The notes: a model not told the origin generated them from the sequence alone. A DNA stretch of 64,000 nucleotides from Sphaerolaimus hirsutus (GCA_964036195.1 OZ038452.1:18470704-18534703), one strand, 5' to 3'. Numbered from the stretch's first letter, positions 27,001 through 32,846 are shown. Made by a program: numbers and translations.

Positions 27001-30000
27001 TTGCGCTCCATACAATAACATCAGCGTCACTCATTTGCACAATGTTTTAGGCGCGCGCGCAATTCCATTATATTAGGCGCAGCTAACACTATTCTTTGGT
27101 GTTTTTTCCAACACTAGTAGGTTATCTAGTAAGCCGCTAGTGCACTGCAGCGTGCAGCTGGTGTATCTTTACACATCTCTATGTTTATTTTAGGCGGCAT
27201 TTCATAAAAACGTCTTTGCACACAGCTGTTTTGGGACGTATAGGCGCATGCTTTTGTGAGTCTATTTTACCGAAAATATTTTGCTGTTGAATATCGGTAT
27301 TCAAGTACGCGTGTACACTGGCACTGGGTGAGCACAAGTATGCAGGTAACAATACAGAAAGGTTCTCACACTTCAATGTTACAAAACTGATGAAAACAGC
27401 CTTCATGTGAATATAAGGGTGGAAGCGTGTGAAAGATTTGCAGTTTATTTGGTATAAAAATGATAAACATATGCCTAACCTTTCAATGTTAGCAAGAAAT
27501 TACATTAGGTAAAATGCTCATAGTAAAAATCATAAAATTCTGAAGATTAGGTACATTTGAAAACGGATAAAAATGAACTCTCACTGCGGAATTTTAGCGC
27601 CATTTCTGGCGCTATCCAAAACAATGGCGCCAGGCGCCAAATTCGCGCCAGCAAAAATGGCGCCAAGTGCCAAGGGCGCCATTTGAACTAAGGGCGCCAG
27701 CAGAGAAAAAGGCGCCAAGCGCCATTCTATCACTACCTAGTACTCAACTTGCATAGAGTAAATTCATGTTTTTCAAGTGGAATGAGACGCCATGTTTAAT
27801 TTGCAATCGGCATCTGCGATCAGTCTCGCGTAAGCTATTCTCGTGTTTTTCGGATATTCTTGTATTTTGAGTCACTCAACGTATTTTGCAGCTGGTTAAA
27901 TGCGAAGACGAAATTGGGTCAAACAAGACCTCATGTACTTGACCGACTCCATAACTAGTGGGGTGCAGATGTTTGCTATAAGCCGGGGATCTAATATTTA
28001 TGAAGGAAATGCGACCTTAAATTACTTAAAATAATGCTGGGATTAACGTTTTCAATACTCGGATGTGGAGCAAGTATACTCCGGTTACTGTACACCCTGC
28101 ACGTGTGGTCCCCGCTGGAAGTGTGCCAACGATGGTTAACGCGTCCGAGCTTCATAAAAAGATGACAAAATTGATTGTTGTTATAATGTTATTCATAAAC
28201 ATATTCACATCGATGAATTTTTTTCATATTTTTACGGAAATCGCATGATTTAATAGTCATTGGCACGCTTCCAACACGAGACATAAATCAGTGCGAGGGC
28301 AGAGTATCACGTACGCCGAGTATAATCTTGTCACTTTCATGTGACTATCCTTTTATGCACTGATGTCGTTAATGTGAACTCTTCAACTGGAAGGCCCTTA
28401 GATATTGATCACACTTCTGAAGCACAGAATGCCACATGAAGCTTGTCTGTGACATCATTTCAACTGGATACGCAAGTTTCATATGGGTTATGACTGCACT
28501 TCAACCAGGAATGAGGCATTGAGTTCCAAACTCCAGTAACTCCATAAAGTGCATTTTTCACATTTTGCATTAAACTTCCATTTTCTGGAAGTGGTGATTG
28601 TGTTTCGTCCCGCTAGCAGGGTGTCACATGTCAGTTCATAAGTCCCATCATGTGACAGTTTTGTCAAGTGAACGTTGTTTTAGTGCCATGGTGAGACTAC
28701 AGCAGTCACATTTGTAAAAATGTAGGTATATAAATAGGACTGGTGCAGTCCCGCCATGGGCGAAACGTGACTGCTATTGGTGAAAACTAACGATGGCACA
28801 AAAAGATTCGAAAATTCGAAAATATTGTCGAATTTTCGAATTTTTCTATAATTTTTGAATCTTTTTTTCACCCTTGGAAAAAACACTTAAAAATCGATTT
28901 ATTTTTTTTAAAATTCGAAAATTCGAAAATTTGAAATTTCAAAAATAGTTTTCGAATTTTTCAGGTAATTCAAGGTGACAAAATGCAGTCTTAAGTTCAG
29001 CGTTGCACAATAAAGTGACAATTGATATGTGGTGGGTCTGAAAAAGTCTCATGTAATGAAAAAAAAACATTTAAAAAAACATTGAAATGGCATTCGCGGC
29101 GGCAGCGGTGGACCCCATCAAATCCGTTTAGGAATGCACGGAGCTGCCCGAATAATTAGAACCGTGGCGCTCTACTTCCGCTGATACAGACACCGGTTCA
29201 TGAAAAAATCACTCGCGGATTTTCCTAGGGGCAGTCACACAAACGTTTTTGGAAGGCATTCAGCCCCAGCGAAAATGTTTCTACCATTTGTCATGTTAAA
29301 GTGAAGTGAAATTGTCATGTCATGCTTCACTTACAGTGAAATTAAGGTTAAGGGGGGCTCCAAACATGAAAACAGTCCAAATACTGTGTTTTAAGCTTCA
29401 AATTCAATATTTTTCTAAAAAAATTCGAAAACTGCAAAAAAAGATTCAAAACTTCGAAAATTAAATTCGAAATTCGAAAATTCATCTGGGAAAAAAATTC
29501 GAAAATTCAAAAATTCATTTTAGAAAAATCACTTAAAAATTTAAATACTTTTTTCTTGGAGATTTGCCATCGTTAGTGAAAACCATGCCTTAAAAGGCCA
29601 TAAGGAGAATTTCTATAAAAACCTCTTTATAACATGCCATTTTCAATTTTAAAATATCTCAACAGAAATTTTCTACCCTGTCAAGCCTTTCTCTATTTTT
29701 TGAGTATTTGCTGACAATTTGGAAATTGAACACTTTCAAATATTCAGATAACATGGGGCTAGGTAAAGTCGGCGGACGTAACACTCTACAAACAGTCGCA
29801 TGACGTCATATCATGCACGCTGTATCCAACCCGTGGAACTCTGTTTTGGTGACTGGTGATTATGCATATACGGAATGAAACTACCGTATTTCCTCGAAAT
29901 ACCCACAGAGGGTTTATTTTTTCATAGTGAGACTTTTGAGAGGGGTAATTCGAGGGGGGGGGGGTTATTATTTCGCCAGAATTTTTTTGAACACCCAGTA

Positions 30001-31228
30001 CTAATAATGTACGCAGATGTAGAAAAATGCCACAAAAACCACCATGTATCGGAGTCTATAGCCTTATATAAGTCTGTAGATGATATAAACCATGTTCTAA
30101 CGTAACACGATCATTGTTTTTAACGTGTGTTCTGCGTTTCCCAGAGCTTTTGTCATCTACGTTCCCCATACACTGAATTTGGGGGGGTGGTTTTTCGAGG
30201 GGGGGGGGTAATTCGAGGAAATACGGTATTCAATTGTGCCTGCACAATTCAAACCCCCCGTCAAAGTGTAATTGTTTTTTTTGGCATGATGCCATCCAAG
30301 CGTCATCTGGTTGGACAGCATCTGAATAAATACAAAGCGGGAACGTTTTACGAATTCAAAATTTTGAACCTAACAAATTCTCTTCAAAATGAATCGATAG
30401 CATGTAACTTTTCTAAACATGAATTAGATTAAATGTATAATAAAAAATTGCAGCACCAATCAGCACAAAAATTAGAGTAAACAAGTGCGTAAAGAACAGC
30501 ACATTTTTATTTTCCTTTTTACTATCTTTATATTTTCTTTTTTACTATTTTCCTTTCTCGTTCGCTCTGTACAAGAACTACCGTATTTCCTCGATTTACC
30601 CCCAGGGGTTTATTTTTTCAGAGTGAAAATTTTGAGAGAAAAACGTAAAAAATGCAACAATAACCACCATTTTAAAGTTTTTACAGCCTTATATAAGGAT
30701 GTAGATGGTATAAACGATGTTCTAACGTAACACAGTAAGTGTTTTGAACGTCTGTTATGCATTTCCCAGACCACAAATTCATAGTGCCCATTTTGAGAAG
30801 GGGTATTTCGAGGGGGGTGGTATTTCGAGGAAGTACGGTAAATATGATTTTCCGATTCTGTAGAATGATATGTCTGTCGACTTCACTTGAAAACAGTGGG
30901 GTCGGCCGGCATACAGGCAGATCTATTTTTTTCTTAATTCTGTTGTGAAGAATCGGTCCTTAAAATTTTCAGTTTGACACAGATATTTGACTTTGAAAAA
31001 AAGTACGTAACTCCTATCTGTTTGTAGAGTATCGTGTCTGCCAAGTATACCAATTTCACTGAAAAAATTCAGCAGTTCAAAACTTTTTTCTTCGGCTGGC
31101 AAACACGAGTGCCCCACTATTTGTGGAGTGGATCAAGTATCTTTGATTCGAGGGCGGAGCAGGTGCATGTACGCGTTTACATGCTGACCACAGTCTATGC
31201 CAGCTACACTGAGGTTGAAGCGTACCCC
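81..31228 (+). CDS. DEG/ENaC family (amiloride-sensitive-type) sodium channel, partial, 8 exons seen
   Basis: Exons: 81-274, 3352-3455, 3922-4082, 4156-4251, 4324-4402, 20696-20801, 20858-20906, 31028-31228. All junctions are GT-AG and codon phases match at every join (990 nt, 330 codons). Family marks in order: a C-x-F-x-G-x-x-C start of the finger region (exon 1), GNCFTLN (exon 2), a palm strand ending in HDQ followed by PGQLTTIGI (exon 3), the CLRSC...CSC cysteine pattern (exon 5), FC...TC...CHCPPNC (exon 6), a SYSV strand (exon 7), and the VRVYMLT...YTEVEAYP strand that precedes the second membrane helix (exon 8). Such channels are trimeric plasma-membrane Na+ channels with two membrane helices and a large Cys-rich ectodomain. 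The first helix lies left of the window. The TM2 exon was not found downstream. Introns range from 56 nt to 16.3 kb and the long ones are filled with transposons. The exon 1 donor at 275 is chosen because it alone keeps phase with exon 2; a donor at 322 is the alternative. Confidence 0.85.
640..1288. mobile_element. hAT-like MITE with CGGAAA-rich arms
   Basis: The element begins TAGGGTGTCAAA and ends with the inverted copy TTTGACACCCTA. It is flanked by a perfect 8-bp target-site duplication CTAGGTAT (632-639 and 1289-1296), the TSD length of hAT transposons. The interior is an array of degenerate CGGAAA/CGGAAAACGG units with no coding capacity. A second copy in opposite orientation lies at 24996-25548. 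It sits in the first seen intron of the sodium channel gene. Confidence 0.8.
1297..1886. other. intron sequence, no gene
   Basis: AT-rich intron of the channel gene. The only pattern is a short cluster of repeated TCACAAGC words around 1555-1640 and 1800-1865. No exon, promoter or transposon end was recognised. Confidence 0.5.
1887..3256. mobile_element. long-TIR fold-back element, MULE-like
   Basis: Two arms of roughly 640 bp are near-complementary and flank a short loop near 2510-2630. The homopolymer G run at about 1914-1927 pairs with a C run at about 3210-3224, and the flanking sequence can be followed base by base inward from both. The element is bordered by a perfect 9-bp direct repeat CTTGCGCCG (1878-1886 and 3257-3265), a length typical of Mutator-like insertions. 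There is no transposase ORF. The first four bases of the left end have no counterpart at the right, so the exact terminus is uncertain. Confidence 0.65.
4445..4706. mobile_element. TA-flanked MITE, family A
   Basis: The terminal inverted repeats are TACCGTATTTCCTCGAAT and its complement at 4688-4706, followed inward by C/G runs. It has no coding capacity. The interior closely matches the copy at 30579-30840, including a shared segment about a plant-like stretch of 150 bp. It lies in the 16.3 kb intron of the channel gene, 43 bp after the end of its fifth exon. Confidence 0.75.
5015..5214. mobile_element. GGCGCC-rich hAT-like fragment
   Basis: It starts TAGTGATGGAAAAAGC, like the ends of the 21004-27735 and 23448-24383 elements, and continues as tandem GGCGCCAAGCGCC units. 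No matching right end or 8-bp duplication was found, so this is probably a solitary arm or a truncated copy. Confidence 0.5.
5330..6427 (+). repeat. 5' LTR of BEL/Pao element
   Basis: It starts TGTGTAACATT and ends TTATTTTACA, with TG...CA termini. It is 1098 bp long and matches the 3' LTR at all positions checked except 5586. It contains a GC-rich palindromic patch near 5600-5642 (core GGCGGGCCCGCC) and an AATAAA at about 6204 that could serve as poly(A) signal. Short ORFs inside are copied in the other LTR and are not considered genes. Confidence 0.93.
6428..6445 (+). other. primer-binding site candidate
   Basis: The sequence TGGCGCAGTGAGCAGGGT starts exactly at the base after the 5' LTR. 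A TGG start complementary to a tRNA 3' CCA is the usual form of a PBS. I cannot assign the tRNA. Confidence 0.6.
6446..6705 (+). other. retroelement leader
   Basis: Untranslated leader between the primer-binding site and the first ORF. It would hold packaging and dimerisation signals in a retroelement, but none can be identified by reading. Confidence 0.4.
6706..6933 (+). CDS. leader ORF in frame with gag, ends at a single TAA
   Basis: An ATG-started 75-codon frame with an Ala-rich N-terminus. It ends in TAA at 6931-6933, and the same frame then stays open (6934-6963) straight into the ATG of the large polyprotein. So the two are separated by only one in-frame stop. It may be the true N-terminus of Gag, read through or broken by a nonsense change, or a separate short leader protein. 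No domain is recognised. Confidence 0.45.
   Translation: MEERVRAQRGAAAAAAMPVSNVDESDTTHPLTQHSRALTGVRNGVLRFTSKPIPKIVKDESQPAAVNIRAAEEVL
6964..16428 (+). CDS. BEL/Pao Gag-Pol-Env-like polyprotein (3154 aa)
   Basis: One uninterrupted frame. Domains by residue: DUF1759-type Gag (about 118-270, LPKIELAKYNGDPLEW); Cys/His knuckles (406-472); retropepsin of DUF1758 type with FDTG (Asp698); reverse transcriptase (about 1000-1190, active site YVDN at 1150); Peptidase_A17/RNase H region with FCDASKDGY (Asp1333); H2C2 zinc domain of integrase (1710-1760); DDE core Asp1784, Asp1846, Glu1878; DUF5641 (about 2060-2130). A secretion-signal-like hydrophobic stretch (about 2183-2207) opens an env-like region with many Cys and Asn-X-Ser/Thr sites and one membrane helix (about 2757-2778). 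The tail after the helix is basic and Ser-rich and overlaps another ORF. I see no frameshift or internal stop, so the element could be active. The env class is not assigned; it might be made from a spliced mRNA. Confidence 0.93.
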   Translation: MKRSDLSAAMDKFTTIVQDHITSLDRDEDGVAEEIKSANAKLERALYSGSNNAMMLMDELESRMATAQAQIKSAERLILSLKGQSNVNVDLTTQPPSQPPYNIVNMGSSFQPSQPETLLKLPKIELAKYNGDPLEWAAWWEIFRAQIHNRANLSTGMKYTYLKLSLTGPAAELLAGLKGDGRDYITAVTMLKSNFGETHRVQAALWDKLYSLEKPSSRGDSLTNFTRTLLSTLNQLKERGESVDSGAVLRIIRGYLPDNIVLAVTEEHRNSMRTAATDDTELTVVRFVDALTTIARARLDAMKTEPQNSQSSNVVQKSQNSSLKKPQNGGGWQQQKKKGNKSQNTFSKQKPIHNTVAFAGTNANVGKQQGKNKNSTQPPRTPAIGAISQKQSSQPAADYRKPKFECLFCGIKEHYTTDCPQYVTPRERTERLQALGDVCTRCTRRGHQASQCTQRLSCYYCRQIGQHHGAFCPTRQAPARRQVNNSQNKAFVKATSANFVNAQVITTGAASSHAPPSYPPSHTEPMSVCIIPPDENDFRWRQQTLYQMDMDGPLDMGEWPKPANELQARAQEEARKYHSENELWTTLRASLIKDGMDMETVKAKIRGFQQKRYEVYPHLNPNQMSSSVPLQPSHRPTVEVLSAQAGYGNPNTATRQQAEQECEFDFAPIVRLQVAQASLINKDAELNRVTDPLLIFFDTGCEYSYIKASVANEYNFENKGDVVLQMNVFATKTPVTVNTFLVEAVMPIYKHVDNKGNMLQIPLNLRAVDNLATYACPPPLSQDDKTVIYIVYGEHAQEQFAEPLELTEMTDEFCHKLCQPDVVIGQDYYWKFDIRPTEIELPSGLIIVESILGLMLGGNASSQSFVTTPDISPHQFMVSCSSHASSAVAVGQETLFQFHSLESIGITDDPLSHDDDIAEQLILESITLDPETGRYSVDWPFKSTIQELPTNNAEAFRRFLSLLKRFRKDPDLFATYAKVISDQLHKGVIEPVYGSQDGLQEHILPHQPVITPGRSTTCRIVYDGSAGKPSLNNCLFRGPVLTPLALGLMLRFRAGKVVLLADIEKAFLQIALHPKSRAFTKFYWLRDDTIPSHEDNIQMMQFTRVLFGLTCSPSILSTVIKYHLEAELAHMHPAETHERLKLELLLNSIYVDNLVISVDDDKYAIQLYRLIKAVFARANFNMREWMTNSPMVSEKIKPDDLNPKKSQYIKVMGLVYDHIEDTIAVPAPKKDFTLIVTATRRNLNKLLASTYDPIGITAPALFRLKFRVSQIIQRCNITTWDELIEDPEADDLLDDLKRHLSSISQIKFPRSFHSFGIDVKAETRPLELHVFCDASKDGYAVCAYLRQKAISPDEYGYEDDRYFSGFLTTRTKLAPLPSKQGQPLTITRLELLGVTIGAQLIDYLHHELVELGGWKIHSNFLWTDSTVVIGWLYTAKPLATFVNNRVTKIHSLMSKHCIQICKVATKDNPADIASRGCTFDQLMIETMWFTGPTFFAEPLTSTMLDISQYQAQPVTEELAKGDTHISRPLYAGAVTSQPVSQPDSQPANALAQQVPVNLDPNLSQNVTPQNPFVESRQRHIPSNPFEIDIRRFSTLSKLLRTVVYLLRVKTYWLNRSMHKAAKHESEYLSKPITQADLNEAFRHVLRISQAEECASCISQAQLGKHHMLKWDAWNNLLYCVTRVSHKEHRNPSLFYYLPKTGWLTTLVVTHFHELAGHSGMLHTLADLREHCWLSSAKQVVAKILRKCVTCRKAEGGPFTLPDFHTLPVTQTQSQIKPFQHIGIDFMGPLVYSQNGTRHSQHILLLTCFSTRAIHLESTNSVSTADTIMALNRFISRRGMPDTIWSDNAPAFKNCVKMLPDVKWHFITANSPWQGGVYERMVGLVKRLLKKACGRRCLTWHEFLTVMLDVEFSVNTRPLSYLSNTDIGAAILRPIHFLWGTPPPCYMDEKREMELDSTTIEPMRKIPKEEWEKLTDGSFELTPSQIGKSYTLTPPRVNDVNCIDEIALNSVPEKDRDDITLLWDQIRHNREVLWYEWSRQYIDLLKDRAKNQRLKKGTINEAPKRGQVVLITDDKQPRGMWQMGRVHEIHVSSDGKIRAVTVLSSNGRRTRRSPSNLVPLEIDTEDGVEYKIDTEVKDDDNSQPSPDKGDDSQTDQSHQQSQSSQQDARRANPRRTCRYTGTYLFWGNVSHLMALTLLIQSKLANALTWTDQYHKTFNLCHKTRTGHAIQLPEKVTCHFPQVTAIEDIVISIWTLRDQPQTTPIYRCFQQEHTIVTYMSLVGGKAMLPPEIIKNHRVTTYDCMIAYQNKTWKGEPLIKIGHALWSTNKSLHIDYCYFCHNLSNTVMNFHIEEGVVASLDGKKIVSEIQDLSHCNPQAGYCYDSDNGVSLWNATAFNKQCAFQEIGQFDAQYSQNHYIVEKLQAAFSVTWISQQFPNNAECVPKDAKYIDQGSAFIQFLRYQLKKLKKPETEKAPLHFKLAPNLDVGVFHLLTARQQYEVDKIAHLEQKQFGSIWQQLCHIRQTQLDIIHAIVTFNPTLGLRALLGRQNLYAEWHGDILMFWDCKPVTAEIIYFQHKYNNTCYKFLPVKVTNHPHIMFVAPGTNDLITHSPIDHCLMKDHKYYQLNDNSWANENGPTNLHVTKLPIELIWAGSWKPFTLNVSGSPGVSMTDIAFSIMAAHHHFQNLQRLEQQVTRSVDYIATKSNDPKAVQAYIAGIGQGVGAYFEGVGKELGHIIHGSVTGGASALDTLLTGPLQTAVNIILIIITIACIGYIGYVYMQWRLVTGRGMLPDIKGFFRRKGRRDRNPNKWEPRPFSKEKSVSDGDVTARRNRQAASTNPLCQIKPSHNRQVRHSYLQSLSHPSNEYLHSNGFQDARYSLDRIPRSVIVPNAPKKSKWRRVRAGSQNLHPPASHNRRARHQTPDSQSPSLSQRKSQWKTRSLTASPCKSDSRDSLESQGSQVSSNRHTRHFPLYPKLFTNSITSIKNWSNQKLNDLKRSVTFLKQTPSQSDIEIGEMEESHDQDLDPPPYYLTKSTQSLHNVRPHSQPPMSPCYQANRLQHRSNGSPPSRRRRSSTRPTRSDKPSRGSPRNLRSSPTGRADQRGPQKTRRSDTGKAASLRRMPSNPWTSIMRRAGKMPASKTPTICYHRSDESITGV
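15384..16406 (+). CDS. overlapping 3' accessory ORF, Arg-rich
   Basis: A second frame is open from 15264 to 16406; its first ATG is at 15384, giving 340 codons. It overlaps the end of the polyprotein in a different frame. Its product looks more protein-like than the polyprotein tail there: a basic RRRRNRQKK patch, an SRSRSRSPS stretch, and an acidic Glu/Asp-rich C-terminus. The position, 3' and overlapping env, resembles regulatory genes of complex retroviruses, but no family is recognised. It may need splicing for expression. The alternative is a chance open frame. Confidence 0.5.
   Translation: MGAPSVQQGKIGKRRRRNRQKKPTSGFNKPALSNQTVTQSSSSSQLPSKFVTPLKRVSPFKRLSGRSVQPRSDPPVGYSTERAEEIEMETGARRVTKPAPPCESQPQSSSPNARLTVTEPVTTEVTMEDAIPDREPLQKRLKRFAGVAGLPGEQQSSHQTFSFIPQTFHKFNNINKKLVKSKVKRSKKIRDLPQTNTFTVRHRNRRDGRKSRSRSRSPSVLFDQVNSITSQCTTSFTTSHVPLLSSQPLAASEQWQPTEPSKTIVDETDALRQAFERLAEESEKLPNWPGRPAGAPEDQALGHGEGSQPKEDAVEPMDEHHEEGRENAGVEDADDLLPQE
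16490..16511 (+). other. region expected to hold the polypurine tract
   Basis: The bases just before the 3' LTR end in CGGGAG. This is a weak match to a polypurine tract, and only position supports it. Confidence 0.3.
16512..17609 (+). repeat. 3' LTR of BEL/Pao element
   Basis: It has the same length and sequence as 5330-6427 apart from one difference at 16768. It is followed directly by the second copy of the ACTAT target-site duplication. Confidence 0.93.
17615..18639. other. intron sequence with AAAAT repeats
   Basis: AT-rich intron of the channel gene. At 18025-18105 it holds AAAAT pentamers and repeated AACATTAAT words. At 18571-18609 it holds a hairpin (CCCTGTTTTATGCTTTT with its near complement). 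No gene was recognised. Confidence 0.5.
18640..19780 (-). pseudogene. 3' fragment of a non-LTR (LINE) retrotransposon
   Basis: Read on the minus strand from 19780 down, three frame-shifted segments show a LINE RT-to-C-terminus layout. These are a YLGVQI motif (about 19725), a stop inside the frame near 19630, the segment after the RT thumb (19560-19375), and then a 193-codon frame (19367-18786) with a C-x2-C...H-x4-C zinc knuckle. The 3' end carries a short ATT-type tail near 18645-18660. Frameshifts and a stop make it dead, and the 5' part is missing. Confidence 0.7.
19781..20477. other. intron sequence, no gene
   Basis: AT-rich intron. A pair of similar short words (TGTGCAGGGAGACA) repeats near 20333 and 20372. 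No coding or transposon structure was identified. Confidence 0.45.
20478..20670. mobile_element. fold-back MITE with GTCAACTACAGTTGAC centre
   Basis: The ends CTGCGCACACTAGTTTTCACAC and its imperfect complement pair around a palindromic centre. It lies only 25 bp upstream of the channel exon starting at 20696. A relative with the same centre lies at about 34229-34422. Confidence 0.55.
21963..22844. mobile_element. TA-flanked MITE, interrupted by a fold-back element
   Basis: The ends TACCTTATTACCTCGAATTA and GGGGGTATTTCAAGGTAAATGGTA mark a family A-like MITE. Its body resembles that of 31308-32850 and 33178-33533, including the words GTAGCTATCTAC and TACATGATGTATTTATTACTGC. The body is split at about 22180 by the fold-back element 22181-22739. 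Confidence 0.7.
22181..22739. mobile_element. 559-bp near-perfect palindrome with repeated TTTCACGTC words
   Basis: The arms (AAGCCGGAATTAGAGCTC... and its inverse ending ...AATTCCCGCTT) pair over about 270 bp with almost no loop (centre near 22460). Comparison with the related uninterrupted sequence at 33350-33370 shows it was inserted into the host MITE. ATTTCACGTCATC-type words repeat along both arms, giving many TGACGT half-sites. It has no coding capacity. Confidence 0.75.
23448..24383. mobile_element. nested hAT-like MITE with GGCACC-rich arms
   Basis: The ends are TAGTGATGTTAAAGGCACC and GGTGCCTTTACATCACTA, flanked by the perfect 8-bp duplication ATATTCAC (23440-23447 and 24384-24391). 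The outer about 200 bp on each side are GGCACC/GCACCG arrays and the middle is unique AT-rich DNA. Confidence 0.85.
24392..24987. other. interior of the 6.7 kb element, no gene
   Basis: Moderately AT-rich sequence between two nested MITEs. No reading frame with family features was recognised. Confidence 0.4.
24996..25548. mobile_element. hAT-like MITE with TTTCCG-rich arms, second copy
   Basis: The ends TAGGGTGTCAAC and GTTGACACCCTA and the degenerate CGGAAA array (here read as TTTCCG) match the element at 640-1288 in opposite orientation. The flanks AGTTGAAC (24988-24995) and AATTGAAC (25549-25556) are an 8-bp duplication with one mismatch, so this copy is older. Confidence 0.78.
25557..27580. 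other. interior of the 6.7 kb element, no gene
   Basis: No coding features were found. A loosely conserved segment beginning AGACAAGCCATTTT and continuing with ACTGTAGTGC occurs twice (about 26640-26720 and 26853-26930), each preceded by an AGATCTTATCTA-type word. This suggests an old internal duplication. Confidence 0.45.
27744..28787. other. intron sequence, no gene
   Basis: This lies between two hAT-like elements in the intron before channel exon 31028-31228. A 61-codon frame at 28063-28248 has a hydrophobic C-terminus but no splice or family support. Confidence 0.4.
28788..29575. mobile_element. hAT-like MITE with AAAATTCGAAAA-rich arms
   Basis: The ends TAACGATGGCA and TGCCATCGTTA are flanked by the perfect 8-bp duplication GTGAAAAC (28780-28787 and 29576-29583). 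The subterminal parts are arrays of AAAATTCG units. The termini resemble those of 21596-23299. Confidence 0.85.
29882..30228. mobile_element. TA-flanked MITE, family A
   Basis: The ends TACCGTATTTCCTCGAAAT and ATTCGAGGAAATACGGTA have G/C runs just inside them. The interior is related to 4445-4706, for example by the shared words GATATAAACCATGTTCTAACGT and ATGTAGA. Confidence 0.75.
30579..30840. mobile_element. TA-flanked MITE, family A
   Basis: The ends TACCGTATTTCCTCGATTT and TTTCGAGGAAGTACGGTA bound it. Its length (262 bp) and interior match 4445-4706 closely. It lies 187 bp before the last visible channel exon. Confidence 0.75.
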
Positions 31229-31457
31229 GTGAGTTTGGGCATTTCAAATTTTACCATTAAAACAAGTTTTCGACATTTCAGTGGGTAGAAAAAACATAGA
31301 AATAACATACCGTATTGCCTTAAATTACCCACAGAATTAACCCCCCTCGAATACCCCCCCCCTCAAAATGAGCTGGCGAAATAATAACCCCCCCCCTCCA
31401 AACACTCACCTCCGGAATGATGTATTTACATCATGTATGCAATGTACATGATGTATA

Positions 31458-31870
31458 TACCGTATTACCTCGAATTATCCCCCCCCCCCTTGGATTAACC
31501 CCCCCCCCCCTAAAATTCGGCTGAGGAAATAATAACCCCCCCCCCTCGAAATACCCCCCCTAACATTGAGTGTAAAGAGAACGTACATGACAAATACCGC
31601 AGTTTGTGATCTGTACAATCCAGAACACACGTTAAAACTGATGATTGAGTGACGTTAGGGAAGGGTTTATGTGTATATACCTATATATATACTTATATAC
31701 ATCTATGTAATTGTTCGATTTTTCTATGTCTGAGTATGGGGAATTTCCGAAAATTTCTGGCGAAATAATAGACCCCCCTCGAATAAACCCCCCCCCCCTC
31801 GAATTATCCCCCCTCAAATTTTGCTGGCGAAATAATAAACCCCCTGGGGGTATTTCGAGGTAATACGGTA
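31458..31870. mobile_element. nested TA-flanked MITE
   Basis: The ends TACCGTATTACCTCGAATTA and TATTTCGAGGTAATACGGTA interrupt the words GATGTA and TTACTGCTAATTT, which are contiguous at 33240-33260. Confidence 0.7.
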
Positions 31871-31940
31871 TTACTGCTAATTTGCATTGCAGCTACAGAT
31901 AGACTAGTTTTGTGTAGCTATCTACATTTGTATGTCCAAA

Positions 31941-32671
31941 TACGGTATTACCTCCAATATAAGATATACCTTATATGGATTTCGTCAGCTTTTTTCAGCG
32001 TTTTGACACACCTTATATAAGAGGGTACCTTATATTAGTGGTATACCTTATATTGTTTTTGCCAGATTTTGCAAGCATATTACCAACAGTGAACAACAAA
32101 CGCAATTCATTTTATCAAACTGGAACGAAACAAAATGGTGAACCTGGTGCCATTTCCGCAAAATGAGAAGTGAGAAATGAAATTGCAAAGGCGAAGTAAA
32201 AGCGCAAAGGCGAAGTGAAATGGCAAGTGAATTGGCAAAAGGGACGTAAAAAATACAAAAAAAGTAATTTCCCTTCACTTTTGCCAATTTCCTTCTCAAT
32301 TCACTTACTATTTCACTTGCCATTTCACTTCACTTCACTTTCACTCGCCTTTGCGCTTTTACTTTGCCTTTGCCATCTCACTTCTCATTTTGAGGAACTG
32401 GCCCCAGGTCTAATACAAGTTGCCCAGAGTTGTTTGGGTACCCTTCGGCACTATTTTCATCGTTGTCCGACATGTTTGGTTACAATTTTTTTAAACGATT
32501 ATATGCATTTTGGCATGCAGTCAGCTGTGTCTTATATTAGAGGTAGGTATACCTTTTATTGGAGGTATGCCTAATATATTTTTTGTCATGTTCAAAACAG
32601 CCAAAAGGTATTCCTTATATTAGAGGGTACCTTATATTGGAGGTATACCTTATATTGGAGGTAATACAGTA
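31941..32671. mobile_element. nested TA-flanked MITE, family B, with internal fold-back
   Basis: The ends are TACGGTATTACCTCCAATATAAG and its inverse near 32640-32671. GGTATACC/CTTATATT words repeat near both ends. An inner hairpin at about 32163-32396 starts AAAATGAGAAGTGAG and ends with its complement. The uninterrupted target (GTCCAAATATATCC at about 33320) shows a TA target site. Confidence 0.7.
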
Positions 32672-32846
32672 TATCATGTTTGGACACATTTATTACCTGT
32701 TTTGGGTACACAAATGCCCACTATTTACTATTATCCCTACGAAAATTTCTGACGAAATAATACCCCCCTTAAATATGCCCCTCTCGAATAAACCCCTGTC
32801 AAATTTTGCTAGCAAAATAATAGACCCCCATGGGGGTATTTCTAGG

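Larger units (their letters stand above)
21004..27735. mobile_element. 6.7 kb hAT-like element with GGCGCC-rich ends
   Basis: The left end is TAGTGATCGAAAAGCGCC; the right end is ATGGCGC...TTCTATCACTA, its imperfect inverse. Both ends carry GGCGCC arrays (21016-21186 and 27598-27725). A perfect 8-bp duplication CCTAGTAC flanks it (20996-21003 and 27736-27743). Its interior was later hit by at least three other hAT-like elements. I see no transposase reading frame, so it is non-autonomous or decayed. It fills most of the intron between channel exons 20858-20906 and 31028-31228. Confidence 0.7.

Noticed and set aside
28063-28248. 61-codon ORF with a hydrophobic tail
   Set aside because: Length is expected by chance in AT-rich DNA; no promoter, splice or family support.
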